Shown here: piece by piece, positions 24,301 through 31,393 of the stretch | How positions within the stretch are numbered: the first letter of the stretch is position 1 | Layout: each line of letters starts with the position of its first letter | NCBI GenBank assembly: GCA_025355955.1 | Contig: JANXYP010000183.1 | Coordinates: 1-39,467 of the forward strand | From: Chloroflexota bacterium | GTDB taxonomy: Bacteria; Chloroflexota; Chloroflexia; QHBQ01 | Length of the DNA: 39,467 nucleotides | Direction: 5' to 3' | Made by a program: the position numbers and the translations under genes | The notes under the pieces: model-generated | The model's database searches: none | Seen by the model: only the letters and a program-made list of their open reading frames with translations | Told to the model about the DNA's origin: nothing

Positions 24301-27003
24301 ATGAAAATCCAGCGCGCTGCCATCGGTTTCGCTATCCTATTCCTGGTTAGCCTGACCGCCTGCGATGTGATAAGCAACAATACCCCTACGCTGCCACCCG
24401 CTACCCCGACGCGGCCCGCCGCCAGCCCAACCACCGTAGCAATGGCTACCTCGCCGACGGTGGCAGCGGCAGCAGCTACCGCCACTACCAATTCCGTCGC
24501 ACCCACCTCTACGCCGGTGATGCTCGACCTACCCACTGTCACCCCTGCGCCGCCCACTGCCGCTCCGTCAAGCAGCGCAACCGACACGCCTGCCAGCGCC
24601 CCGAACACCACCCCGACCACTGGCAGAGTCAGCGCATCCAGCAGTAAGCTAATCTTCTATCTGGGTAGCGATGGCATTATCTATACTGTAAAGCCGGATG
24701 GCAGCAACAAGCAGCCGTTGCTCAAGATTGATATACCCGCTGGTCAGGATGTGGCGGGCATGAGCGCCAGCGTGGATGGCAAGTTCCTGGCTTACAAGCT
24801 AGTGGATACTGCTACCTACGAGGATGCTAGCTACTATCTGGTCAGCAATGGCAAGGCCAGCAAGCTGGATGGGGTTGCCAGCCTACCTGTATGGTACGGG
24901 CATCGCTTTGTCGCTAGTGGGTCGGTGGGCGAAGGCGGCACGCCTGGCGACCTGGCAGTTTACAATGCTGATGCAGCAGGCGGACCGTCCGGCGCAGGGC
25001 TGGGCGTGCAGGGTAGCAATCTTGCCTGGTATCCCGATGGCAGTAACATCCTCTACCTGGACGCGCTGGATAACATCTACAGCATCGGCACGAACCCACC
25101 ACCATATGGCAACTATACCGGCACGCTGGTACTGCATCTTAACGACAAACCCGCCGACAACAACCCCGATTTCTTCGGTGCCATGTTTGCCGCAGTCACG
25201 CCCGACGGCAAGACGCTGGTGTTTGGCGGTGAGCAAATCAAGAATGTGGGGGCCAGCGGCAACGGTCAGCGGCTGTGGATGTACGATCTGAGCAAGGGGC
25301 CGGGTAAAGCCCTGGCTGCGGCACAGTCTTTCACCGACTTCGGCGGACGCTATGGCAGCAACAACTACGGCTTCGCCAATATGAACACCCTCGTGGTTGC
25401 CTCCGATTTTCACATCAGCGCCTGTGCGGTTGGCTCGGCAATTGACGTGCTGGGCATCGGCAATGCCGTGACTGCCACGGTTGCGCTGCCTGGGCAGCAA
25501 GGTGACAGCAACGCCCGCCTATACGGTCTTAGCGTTGCGCCTGCCAACCCCAATCACCCCAGCTCAACCTTTGCTTATAGCCTCGACAACTACACCTGCG
25601 CCAACGCAGGCACAGGGCCGACCGTTACCCTGGCTGCTACCGTCTACGTATGGAGCGGCGGCCAGAGCAGCAAAGTCGCCGCTGGCCGCTATCCGCTCTG
25701 GGCGGATACCAGCATCGCGGTTGCGCCTGCGCCCACCCCCATCCCTGGTGAGTCGAACCCACCAACTGCCACACCGCAAAGCTACACGCCCGGCCCGACC
25801 TTCGGCAGCGGCGAACTAATCTTCTACCTTGCCAGCGATGGGCAAACGATTGACACGATGAAGCCGGACGGCAGCGACGCAGGCAAGCTGGTAATCAAGG
25901 TCGACCGGCAGCCGGGGGAGATTATAACCGGCTTGAGCGCCAGCAAGGACGGCAAATATCTGGTTTACAATCTGACGCTCACCTCTGGCACCTATGACGT
26001 GACCGACTATTACCTGGTTGCGGGCGGCAAGGCCACCAAACTGAGCGGCATCGGCAAGCCGCCGGTATGGTTCGCCAATTACTTCGTCGCGGCTGCCCCA
26101 ACCAGCTCGAACGCCAGCGAGGCGACCGAAATCTATCGCATCTTCCCCGCCTCGGCCAACGACCCCGCTAACTTCATGGTGGATAGCGGCGTGACCGGCA
26201 CTCTCTACACTCTGTTCCCCGACGGCACTCAGCTAGTCTACGTTGATGCCAGCGGCAACATCATGGCCCTGGGCCTCAGCCATATGACCGAGCATAAACC
26301 CTATACCCTGGTCAGCCTTAACCCTACCGCCAAGCAGGGCGATGCTGACTTCTTCGAGGTTGCCTGGCTGAACTTCGCCCCCGATGGCACGCTGGTGTTT
26401 GCGGGCGGCAAGCAGAGCGACCTTGGTCCGTTCGGCACTGGCGCAAAGGTGTGGATCCACAAACTCAGCGCGAACAGCGCCGACCCGCCACAGCCCTTGA
26501 GCGATACGGGCCGTTACGACGACTACGACTTCATCGGCCAGACCGCGTTGGTGGTCAACTCGGCGGAACATGGAGGGGTGTGCGGCAGCATCCCCCACCT
26601 CAAGACGCTTGACTTCAGCACCCAGAGCGTCAGCGAAAACCCCATCCCCGGCTCCTCGCCGGACCGTCGCTACACTATCTACGGCCTCAGCGGTGCGCCA
26701 TTCAATGCGAACCGTACCAGCTACGCCTACAGCGCCGAGCCATACACCTGCGGCAGCGACAATACCGCGAAAGGCAACGGCACCTCCAGCATCTATGTCT
26801 GGACTAGCGCCAATTCCGCCCCCAGCACGAAGATTGGCGAAGGCCGGTTTCCTGTCTGGGTAGATACCAAACTTCTCACTCCTCACTTATCCACCGCATA
26901 CACCCGCTCCGGGTGCGCCAGCCTGATCGGGGTGAACAGCGCAGCAACGGTCAACGCCAGCCCGCCGAGACCCATCGCTAGCAGGATCGGCTGTGCGCCG
27001 TAG
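24301..27003 (+). CDS. Propeller-type lipoprotein with internal duplication (900 aa)
   Basis: A lipoprotein signal ends in SLTAC (Cys21), followed by a Thr/Pro/Ala-rich linker to about residue 110. Two homologous halves follow, starting LIFYLGSDGIIYTVKPDGS and LIFYLASDGQTIDTMKPDGS. Each has TolB/WD-like beta strands with SGKDGKYLVYNL-type motifs and ends in RYPLWADT / RFPVWVDT. The family and ligand are not recognised; a membrane-anchored extracytoplasmic binding role is inferred. ATG 24301 is preferred over ATG 24298 because AAGGAG lies six bases upstream. The final 40 residues after WVDTK have no counterpart in the first half and run antisense through the end of the convergent MFS gene, suggesting loss of the original stop. 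Confidence 0.75.
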   Translation: MKIQRAAIGFAILFLVSLTACDVISNNTPTLPPATPTRPAASPTTVAMATSPTVAAAAATATTNSVAPTSTPVMLDLPTVTPAPPTAAPSSSATDTPASAPNTTPTTGRVSASSSKLIFYLGSDGIIYTVKPDGSNKQPLLKIDIPAGQDVAGMSASVDGKFLAYKLVDTATYEDASYYLVSNGKASKLDGVASLPVWYGHRFVASGSVGEGGTPGDLAVYNADAAGGPSGAGLGVQGSNLAWYPDGSNILYLDALDNIYSIGTNPPPYGNYTGTLVLHLNDKPADNNPDFFGAMFAAVTPDGKTLVFGGEQIKNVGASGNGQRLWMYDLSKGPGKALAAAQSFTDFGGRYGSNNYGFANMNTLVVASDFHISACAVGSAIDVLGIGNAVTATVALPGQQGDSNARLYGLSVAPANPNHPSSTFAYSLDNYTCANAGTGPTVTLAATVYVWSGGQSSKVAAGRYPLWADTSIAVAPAPTPIPGESNPPTATPQSYTPGPTFGSGELIFYLASDGQTIDTMKPDGSDAGKLVIKVDRQPGEIITGLSASKDGKYLVYNLTLTSGTYDVTDYYLVAGGKATKLSGIGKPPVWFANYFVAAAPTSSNASEATEIYRIFPASANDPANFMVDSGVTGTLYTLFPDGTQLVYVDASGNIMALGLSHMTEHKPYTLVSLNPTAKQGDADFFEVAWLNFAPDGTLVFAGGKQSDLGPFGTGAKVWIHKLSANSADPPQPLSDTGRYDDYDFIGQTALVVNSAEHGGVCGSIPHLKTLDFSTQSVSENPIPGSSPDRRYTIYGLSGAPFNANRTSYAYSAEPYTCGSDNTAKGNGTSSIYVWTSANSAPSTKIGEGRFPVWVDTKLLTPHLSTAYTRSGCASLIGVNSAATVNASPPRPIASRIGCAP
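26872..26885. repeat. Two heptamer units at the convergent gene border
   Basis: On the minus strand the MFS gene's TGA stop is the start of TGAGGAG TGAGAAG, a short heptamer pair like the longer arrays that follow other stop codons. Confidence 0.4.
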
Positions 27004-28199
27004 CTGGCGGCCAGTGCAGTCATAATCGCCGCGCCGAACGGCCCCGGCACCTGCAGCAATGTCCAGAACGCCGCCGTCACCCGCCCCAGCAGGTAATCGG
27101 GGGTAATCTCCTGGCGCAGTGTTACCGAGTTGATGCCGCGAATGCGCTCACCGAACACAAAGCCGACCACGCTGGGCATGATCAGCACCACGCTGGGAAC
27201 CAGCCCAATCGCCATGAACGCAACCGCCTGCACCACCGAGGCGAAGATGAAACTAACCCCAAAGCCGAAGCGCCGCCGCATCGCGGGCGCAAGCAGCGCG
27301 GAGATGATCGCTCCCACGCTGGCAACGCCCAGCACGAAGCCAACCGTATCGTCGTTCTGTCCCAGGTCATGCTTCAACCGATAGATGAACATATCGAGGC
27401 CCGCGAAGGTGAGCAGGTTGCCCAGGCCGAACAGGATGGTTAGCGCCCGTAGCACCGGCTGCTGCCAGAGGAACCGCACTCCCGCCAGCAACTCTTGGAT
27501 GCGACTGCCCTGCGCCACCGTAGTACGGTTCGCCGCCTCCTCGCGTAGCCGCACGAACAGCAGCGTGACGAACGAAGCGGTGAACGACAGCGCGTCAATG
27601 CCCACCGCCGCCGCTGGCCCGCCCAGATTGTGCGACACCAGCCCCGCCAGCATTGGCCCGACGAAGAAGGCCAGGCCGTAGGTCGCCTGCAAGCGGGAGT
27701 TCGCATCAATGATCTGGTGGCGTTCGACCAGGTTGGCGACCGCTGCGATGTTGGTGATGCTGAACAGGTTGCCCAGCACCGCACCCAGCGCAGTCACCAC
27801 ATAAATCAGCCACAGTTGCGGCCCCCACAATGCCCAGAACAGTGGGATGGTGGCATAGAGCAAGGCGCGAGCGATGTCGCAGCCGATCATCATCCGCCGC
27901 CGATTCACGCGGTCGGCCAGCGACCCGCCGACGATGCCCGCAATGATTTGCCCCACCCCATTCGTCGCCGTCACCAGCCCCATCTGCGCTACCGAGCCGG
28001 TCGCCTCGAACACCAGCAGCGGCATGGCGATCAGGGCAAACGAATCGCCTACCGCCGATAGCGACTGCCCCAACCAGTATATTTTGAAGTTGCGACTGCG
28101 CGACAGCCGCGCCGTCGCCTCACCAGGGACGTGCGACGGCTCTGCCTTCGCGTTCGCTTCCTCAAGTTCGCCAATTGCGGGCGTCTGCTCCTCTATCAT
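26883..28199 (-). CDS. MFS transporter, DHA3-like exporter (438 aa)
   Basis: Twelve hydrophobic helices are predictable after a charged 30-residue N-terminus. FKIYWLGQSLSAVGDSFALIAMPLLVFEATGSV and the loop GGSLADRVNRRRMMIGCDIARALL are typical of the MFS_3 / macrolide-efflux-like group, which expels antibiotics or siderophores by proton antiport. Helix 10-12 motifs (FVFGERIRGINSVTLRQEITPDYLLGRVTA) agree. The ATG at 28199 has CGGAGAGTGCG upstream. The gene diverges from the GT4 gene and is convergent with the lipoprotein gene, with 121 bp of coding overlap (26883-27003). The substrate cannot be inferred. Confidence 0.9.
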   Translation of the reverse strand: MIEEQTPAIGELEEANAKAEPSHVPGEATARLSRSRNFKIYWLGQSLSAVGDSFALIAMPLLVFEATGSVAQMGLVTATNGVGQIIAGIVGGSLADRVNRRRMMIGCDIARALLYATIPLFWALWGPQLWLIYVVTALGAVLGNLFSITNIAAVANLVERHQIIDANSRLQATYGLAFFVGPMLAGLVSHNLGGPAAAVGIDALSFTASFVTLLFVRLREEAANRTTVAQGSRIQELLAGVRFLWQQPVLRALTILFGLGNLLTFAGLDMFIYRLKHDLGQNDDTVGFVLGVASVGAIISALLAPAMRRRFGFGVSFIFASVVQAVAFMAIGLVPSVVLIMPSVVGFVFGERIRGINSVTLRQEITPDYLLGRVTAAFWTLLQVPGPFGAAIMTALAASYGAQPILLAMGLGGLALTVAALFTPIRLAHPERVYAVDK

Positions 28200-28406
28200 C
28201 GCACTCTCCGGTTACAGTTTGTTCTGCGCCTATCATAACATAAACCTCGCACCCGCCAAAATCTCTGATATTTCAAGTTTGGAGTGCGCTACCGCCTCGC
28301 TGCGATGACGAAGCCGGTGACCGCCCTACCCTTAACACGATGCTAACCTGACCTTGACGTTATGTTAAACTGCCGTTAACCCGCGCCTGGTAGAATGGTA
28401 GTAGAT

Positions 28407-28451
28407 AAAAGCCAGCCGATGGATTAAGTTCAACGGAGCAGCGGATAAAAC
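28407..28451. repeat. Dispersed repeat shared with 16986-17030
   Basis: GCCAGCCGATGGATTAAGTT and CAACGGAGCAGCGGATAAAAC align with the 16986 copy with few mismatches. Confidence 0.7.
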
Positions 28452-28461
28452 AAGGTGTTGG

Positions 28462-28487
28462 GTAGGGGTGGGCTGCGCTCACCCTGG
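28462..28487. repeat. Hairpin core variant GTAGGGGTG...CACCCTGG
   Basis: It has the same outer bases as other cores (GTAGGGG and CCCTGG), but both arms now read GGGTGGGC / GCTCACCC. It ends 16 bp before the GT4 start codon. Confidence 0.65.
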
Positions 28488-28503
28488 GATGTGGAGAATA
28501 ATC

Positions 28504-29691
28504 GTGAGCAGGCAACTGAACGAACTGAATCTGCTGGTGGCGACCGAGTCGTTCGGCCAACTGAACGGCGTGTCGAGGGCGACGCTGGCATTCTGCTCCT
28601 ACCTGAAACGGCGCGGGGCGAACTTCCGCATCCTCGCGCCCGAAGGCCAGAACCTGCTAGCGAACGACGGTGACTATCCGCTGCGACGGCTGCGTGGGTT
28701 CCCTTTCCCCACCAGTCCCGACCTGCGGGTGGTCACACCGTTCCTGCTGCGACGGCAGCTATCCTCCCCCGTCGCGCCGAGTGTGGTATACCTTGCCAGC
28801 CCTGCCAGCCTGGGCCTGCTAATCTGGTTGCAGGCCCGCCGCCGTCTACCCATTGTGGTCAACTACCAGACCGAACTTAGCGACTTCGCCCGTGCCACCC
28901 TGCCCCACCCGCTGCGTAACGTCACTGGCAGATTGATTGATCGAGTGACCGCTTTCATCTTCAACGACCGGGCGGTGCGGGCGGTGCTTGCCACCCGCGC
29001 CAGCTTCGCCTACCTGAAGCGTATTGGGGTGCGGCAGGACAAGCTCCGCCCCATCCAACGCGGGGTGGATACCACCCTGTTCAACCCCGCCCATCGTAGC
29101 AACGCCTTGCGCCGCATCCTCGCCCCCCATGGTGAGGATATTATTTTGTACGTTGGCCGAATTGCCTTCGAGAAGAACCTACCACTGCTGGCTAAGGTAA
29201 ACAATCGGCTGCTGGCCGCGCAGCAGCGAGGGGAGCTAGCCCCGTTCCGCTTCGTGATTGTGGGCGGCAACGACAATCAGGGCGTGGTCGAGCGGGTCAG
29301 GGCGCACTTTGCCGCCCAGCCCAACGTCTGCTTCACCGGCCCGCAGGTGGGCGAAGCGCTGGCCGCCCACTATGCCAGCGCGGACATATTCGCCTTTCCC
29401 GCGCTGCACGAAACCTTCGGCCAGGTGGTGCAGGAGGCGATGGCCTCTGGCCTGCCGGTGGTGGCGATGAACAGCGGCGGCCCCGCCAACATCGTGCAGC
29501 CCGCGCTGACTGGCTATCTATGCGACCCCGCCCGCGCCGCCGAGGATATGAGCGACCATCTTGCCAGCCTGCTACGCGACCGCAACCGTCGCGCCGTCAT
29601 CTCCGCCGCTGCCCGCCAGTTCACCGCGCAGCGCTCATGGGATGATGTAAACGAACAGATCCTGGATCTGCTAATCGAAAGCGCAGGGTAG
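28504..29691 (+). CDS. GT4-family glycosyltransferase (395 aa)
   Basis: A GT-B fold transferase using a nucleotide sugar. The N-terminal domain begins NLLVATESFGQLNGVSRATL. The C-terminal donor domain has LYVGRIAFEKNLPLL near residue 220 and the EX7E-type region HETFGQVVQEAMASGLPVV near 300, followed by NSGGPANIV. These features match mannosyl- or glucosyltransferases acting on lipids or polysaccharides. GTG 28504 is chosen because GGAG lies eight bases upstream and the sequence then matches the family; an upstream GTG at 28468 lies in the repeat hairpin. A PAP2-like membrane gene follows 59 bp later, so the pair may act on a lipid-linked glycan. Confidence 0.92.
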   Translation: MSRQLNELNLLVATESFGQLNGVSRATLAFCSYLKRRGANFRILAPEGQNLLANDGDYPLRRLRGFPFPTSPDLRVVTPFLLRRQLSSPVAPSVVYLASPASLGLLIWLQARRRLPIVVNYQTELSDFARATLPHPLRNVTGRLIDRVTAFIFNDRAVRAVLATRASFAYLKRIGVRQDKLRPIQRGVDTTLFNPAHRSNALRRILAPHGEDIILYVGRIAFEKNLPLLAKVNNRLLAAQQRGELAPFRFVIVGGNDNQGVVERVRAHFAAQPNVCFTGPQVGEALAAHYASADIFAFPALHETFGQVVQEAMASGLPVVAMNSGGPANIVQPALTGYLCDPARAAEDMSDHLASLLRDRNRRAVISAAARQFTAQRSWDDVNEQILDLLIESAG

Positions 29692-29696
29692 TCACG

Positions 29697-29733
29697 GACC
29701 CTCTCCCAACCCCCCCCGGTGGGGGAGGGGATA
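29697..29733. repeat. G/C hairpin between the GT4 and PAP2-like genes
   Basis: ACGGACCCTCTCCCAACC followed by CCCCGGTGGGGGAGGGG resembles the hairpins at 8429, 12258 and 35113. It precedes the AAGGAGG ribosome binding site of the next gene by a few bases. Confidence 0.5.
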
Positions 29734-29750
29734 AAGCAAGGAGGTGGATT

Positions 29751-30413
29751 ATGAGCGTCAACACCAATGAGGTAAGCGTGGCCCGCCCGCTCAGGGCAAT
29801 GGTGGCCCGACCCACCCGCCGCGTCATGCCTGACCGCGCCAATGCCGTGGCGCACCATATCTCCAATGTGATCAACCCGATTATCGTGATCATCCCCACC
29901 ATCATCCTGGCGGGGTTCTACGGCAGCCGCGACTTCGGCGCGGGCCTGCTGTGGACGCTGGTGGCATTGCTCAGTCTGTGCGTCATCCCCGCAACTTACG
30001 TAGTGGTAGGGGTGAAGCGTGGCACCCTCAGCGGCCTTCACCTGCCTCGCCACCGCGAACGCACCCGCCCTATCGCCGTCTCCCTGATCAGCGCGGTGGG
30101 TGGCGTAGTGACGCTGGCGCTACTGGGCGCAACTCCGCTCTTCCTCGCGGTGGTCTACAGCGGGGTGCTGACCAGTCTGGCCCTGGCCGCCTTCACCTTG
30201 CTGTGGAAGGTTAGCTTCCACAGCGCGGGCATCACTGGCATGGCGGTGACTACGATTTGGCTGGTAGGCTTGCTGGCTTTGCCGCTGTTGGCGCTCATCC
30301 CCACAGTGGGCTGGGCGCGGGTCAAGCTGGGGGCGCACACCATCGGCCAAGTGCTGGGCGGCATGGCAGTCGCGGCGGTGGTGGTCACGCTGGTGATGGC
30401 GCTGGTGCGATAA
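29751..30413 (+). CDS. PAP2-like membrane protein with altered catalytic motifs (220 aa)
   Basis: About six membrane helices start after residue 35. The C-terminal half contains KVSFHSAGITG (about 153-163) and WARVKLGAHTIGQVLGG (about 187-203), aligning with phosphatase motifs 2 and 3 of PAP2 enzymes (SGH and R-x5-H-x3-D). The SGH is replaced by a displaced FHSAG and the motif-3 Asp by Gln, so activity on lipid phosphates is doubtful. Similar divergent PAP2-like proteins accompany isoprenoid or lipid-glycan genes. The ATG has AAGGAGGTGGATT upstream. It probably forms an operon with the GT4 gene. Confidence 0.68.
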   Translation: MSVNTNEVSVARPLRAMVARPTRRVMPDRANAVAHHISNVINPIIVIIPTIILAGFYGSRDFGAGLLWTLVALLSLCVIPATYVVVGVKRGTLSGLHLPRHRERTRPIAVSLISAVGGVVTLALLGATPLFLAVVYSGVLTSLALAAFTLLWKVSFHSAGITGMAVTTIWLVGLLALPLLALIPTVGWARVKLGAHTIGQVLGGMAVAAVVVTLVMALVR

Positions 30414-30452
30414 GCAGGTGAATGTGACGCACACCCGCCTGGCAAAAAGTCC

Positions 30453-30482
30453 TTGACAACTACGCCAGCTGTGTGCTAGCAT
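30453..30482 (+). promoter_or_regulatory. Promoter of the hicBA-like remnant
   Basis: TTGACA (30453-30458) and TAGCAT (30477-30482) are spaced by 18 bp. A dyad GACAC-n8-GTGTC (30486-30503) overlaps the expected start of transcription, as in autoregulated toxin-antitoxin operons. Confidence 0.55.
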
Positions 30483-30539
30483 ACAGACACGTCTGGGTGT
30501 GTCATAATCTGGAATAAAAGCTGAACAAGGGGGCAGACG

Positions 30540-31016
30540 ATGGTCGGAACAATAACAAATCGAAGCACAAAAACCGGGGTACAGAGACATTCGCTCACCC
30601 TCAACATTTATGAGGAAGGTAGTAGCTTTATCGTTGATTGTGTTCAGTTTGGTACAGTGGGGTAGGGTGCTACTCTCGTAGAGGCGCTTTCAGACTGGGC
30701 AGAAGCAACCGACATCTATCTTAATCGGTTGCCCGATCTCCCTGCAGCCCTTGCCACCACCCACCGCACTTCTTTGGTTGATGGAGTTAGAGAGATGGAG
30801 CAGGCATATTCGGAGCGCATCGGTCAGCCTGTAGAACCCACCGACATTCGTTTCGTCAAGACCCTTACTCTACCGTTCTACTATGCCTCATTACCCGGTG
30901 TTTTCAGGCAAACGAGTCCTCGACATATTAATCAGGTATTATGGCTGTATCCGCGACGCGCAGAATGGCAGCCATGTGCCGGTTACAAGACGAACATCCA
31001 ACGGCGAGTTCAATAG
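30540..31016 (+). pseudogene. HicB-like antitoxin with one in-frame TAG
   Basis: The ATG has AAGGGGGCAGACG upstream. The frame reads SLTLNIYEEGSSFIVDCVQFGTVG, then TAG (30663-30665), then GATLVEALSDWAEATDIYLNRLP. This is the HicB core, in which a conserved small loop precedes G-x-T-leEAl-naxEAixlyL. Many relatives have Gln or Glu at the interrupted position, so CAG or GAG to TAG is a one-base change. No frameshift is seen. The downstream part runs to 31016 and overlaps the start of the hicA-like frame. The part after about residue 115 has no clear HicB match. It is probably a pseudogene; truncation leaves 41 residues. Confidence 0.6.
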
Positions 31017-31113
31017 CTCAGTACCAATGCACTAGGAAGTTGCGGTCGGCACTCTATGTGGCATTTTGCGTGAACTACACATTGACCGCCGCGACTTTGC
31101 CAAGTACGCATGA
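30883..31113 (+). pseudogene. HicA-like mRNA interferase toxin with one in-frame TAG
   Basis: The frame reads MPHYPVFSGKRVLDILIRYY, then DAQNGSHVPVTRR with the diagnostic Gly29-Ser30-His31, then SVPMH, TAG (31033-31035) and EVAVGTLCGILRELHIDRRDFAKYA before TGA. HicA is a small double-stranded-RNA-binding-fold toxin that cleaves mRNA using the GSH histidine. Read through, it is 76 codons, a normal length. The interruption falls just before the EVAVGTL helix. The order hicB-hicA with overlap is a known arrangement. No other lesion is visible. Truncation would remove the C-terminal helix. Confidence 0.65.
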
Positions 31114-31242
31114 TAAATGAGGGTCTGTACCAATATCAGCTCTACCCACTCCCCACCGCCCTGCCCGCGCCAATTAGGACGGATACCGCGCCCTGAGCAT
31201 AGCCATGGCAGCAACCAGCGAAGCCCCCGAACTCTAGGCAAA

Positions 31243-31375
31243 AAGCTCCCAGCGGGGGTTGGGAGAGGATCTTGACGAGTCAGCAGGCTAAGGGTAAATA
31301 CGGCAATAGGTCCGTGCTTACGACCAACCTGATTGGCGCTTCGAGCTTTCTCCCCTTAACCCCCGCTGGGGGCTT
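31243..31375. mobile_element. 133-bp inverted-repeat element, family K copy 2
   Basis: The ends AAGCTCCCAGCGGGGGTTGG and CCCCCGCTGGGGGCTT pair over about 28 bp. The inner sequence GGCGCTTCGAG is shared with copy 1, which has GCGCTTCGAG. The element ends 18 bp from the stop of the acyl-CoA ligase gene. Confidence 0.75.
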
Positions 31376-31393
31376 AGTATATTTACCTAATTG

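Larger units (their letters stand above)
28200..28503. other. 304-bp divergent spacer between the MFS and GT4 genes
   Basis: No gene is supported. It contains several GTTAAC/CTAACC-like motifs (28331-28380) near a TTGACG, a dispersed repeat (28407-28451) and a hairpin core (28462-28487). Promoters for both genes are expected here but none is convincing. Confidence 0.5.

Noticed and set aside
30663-31035. Genome-wide reassignment of TAG to an amino acid
   Set aside because: TAG ends recR, the GH57 gene and the roadblock gene at exactly the expected family lengths, so it is a normal stop here.
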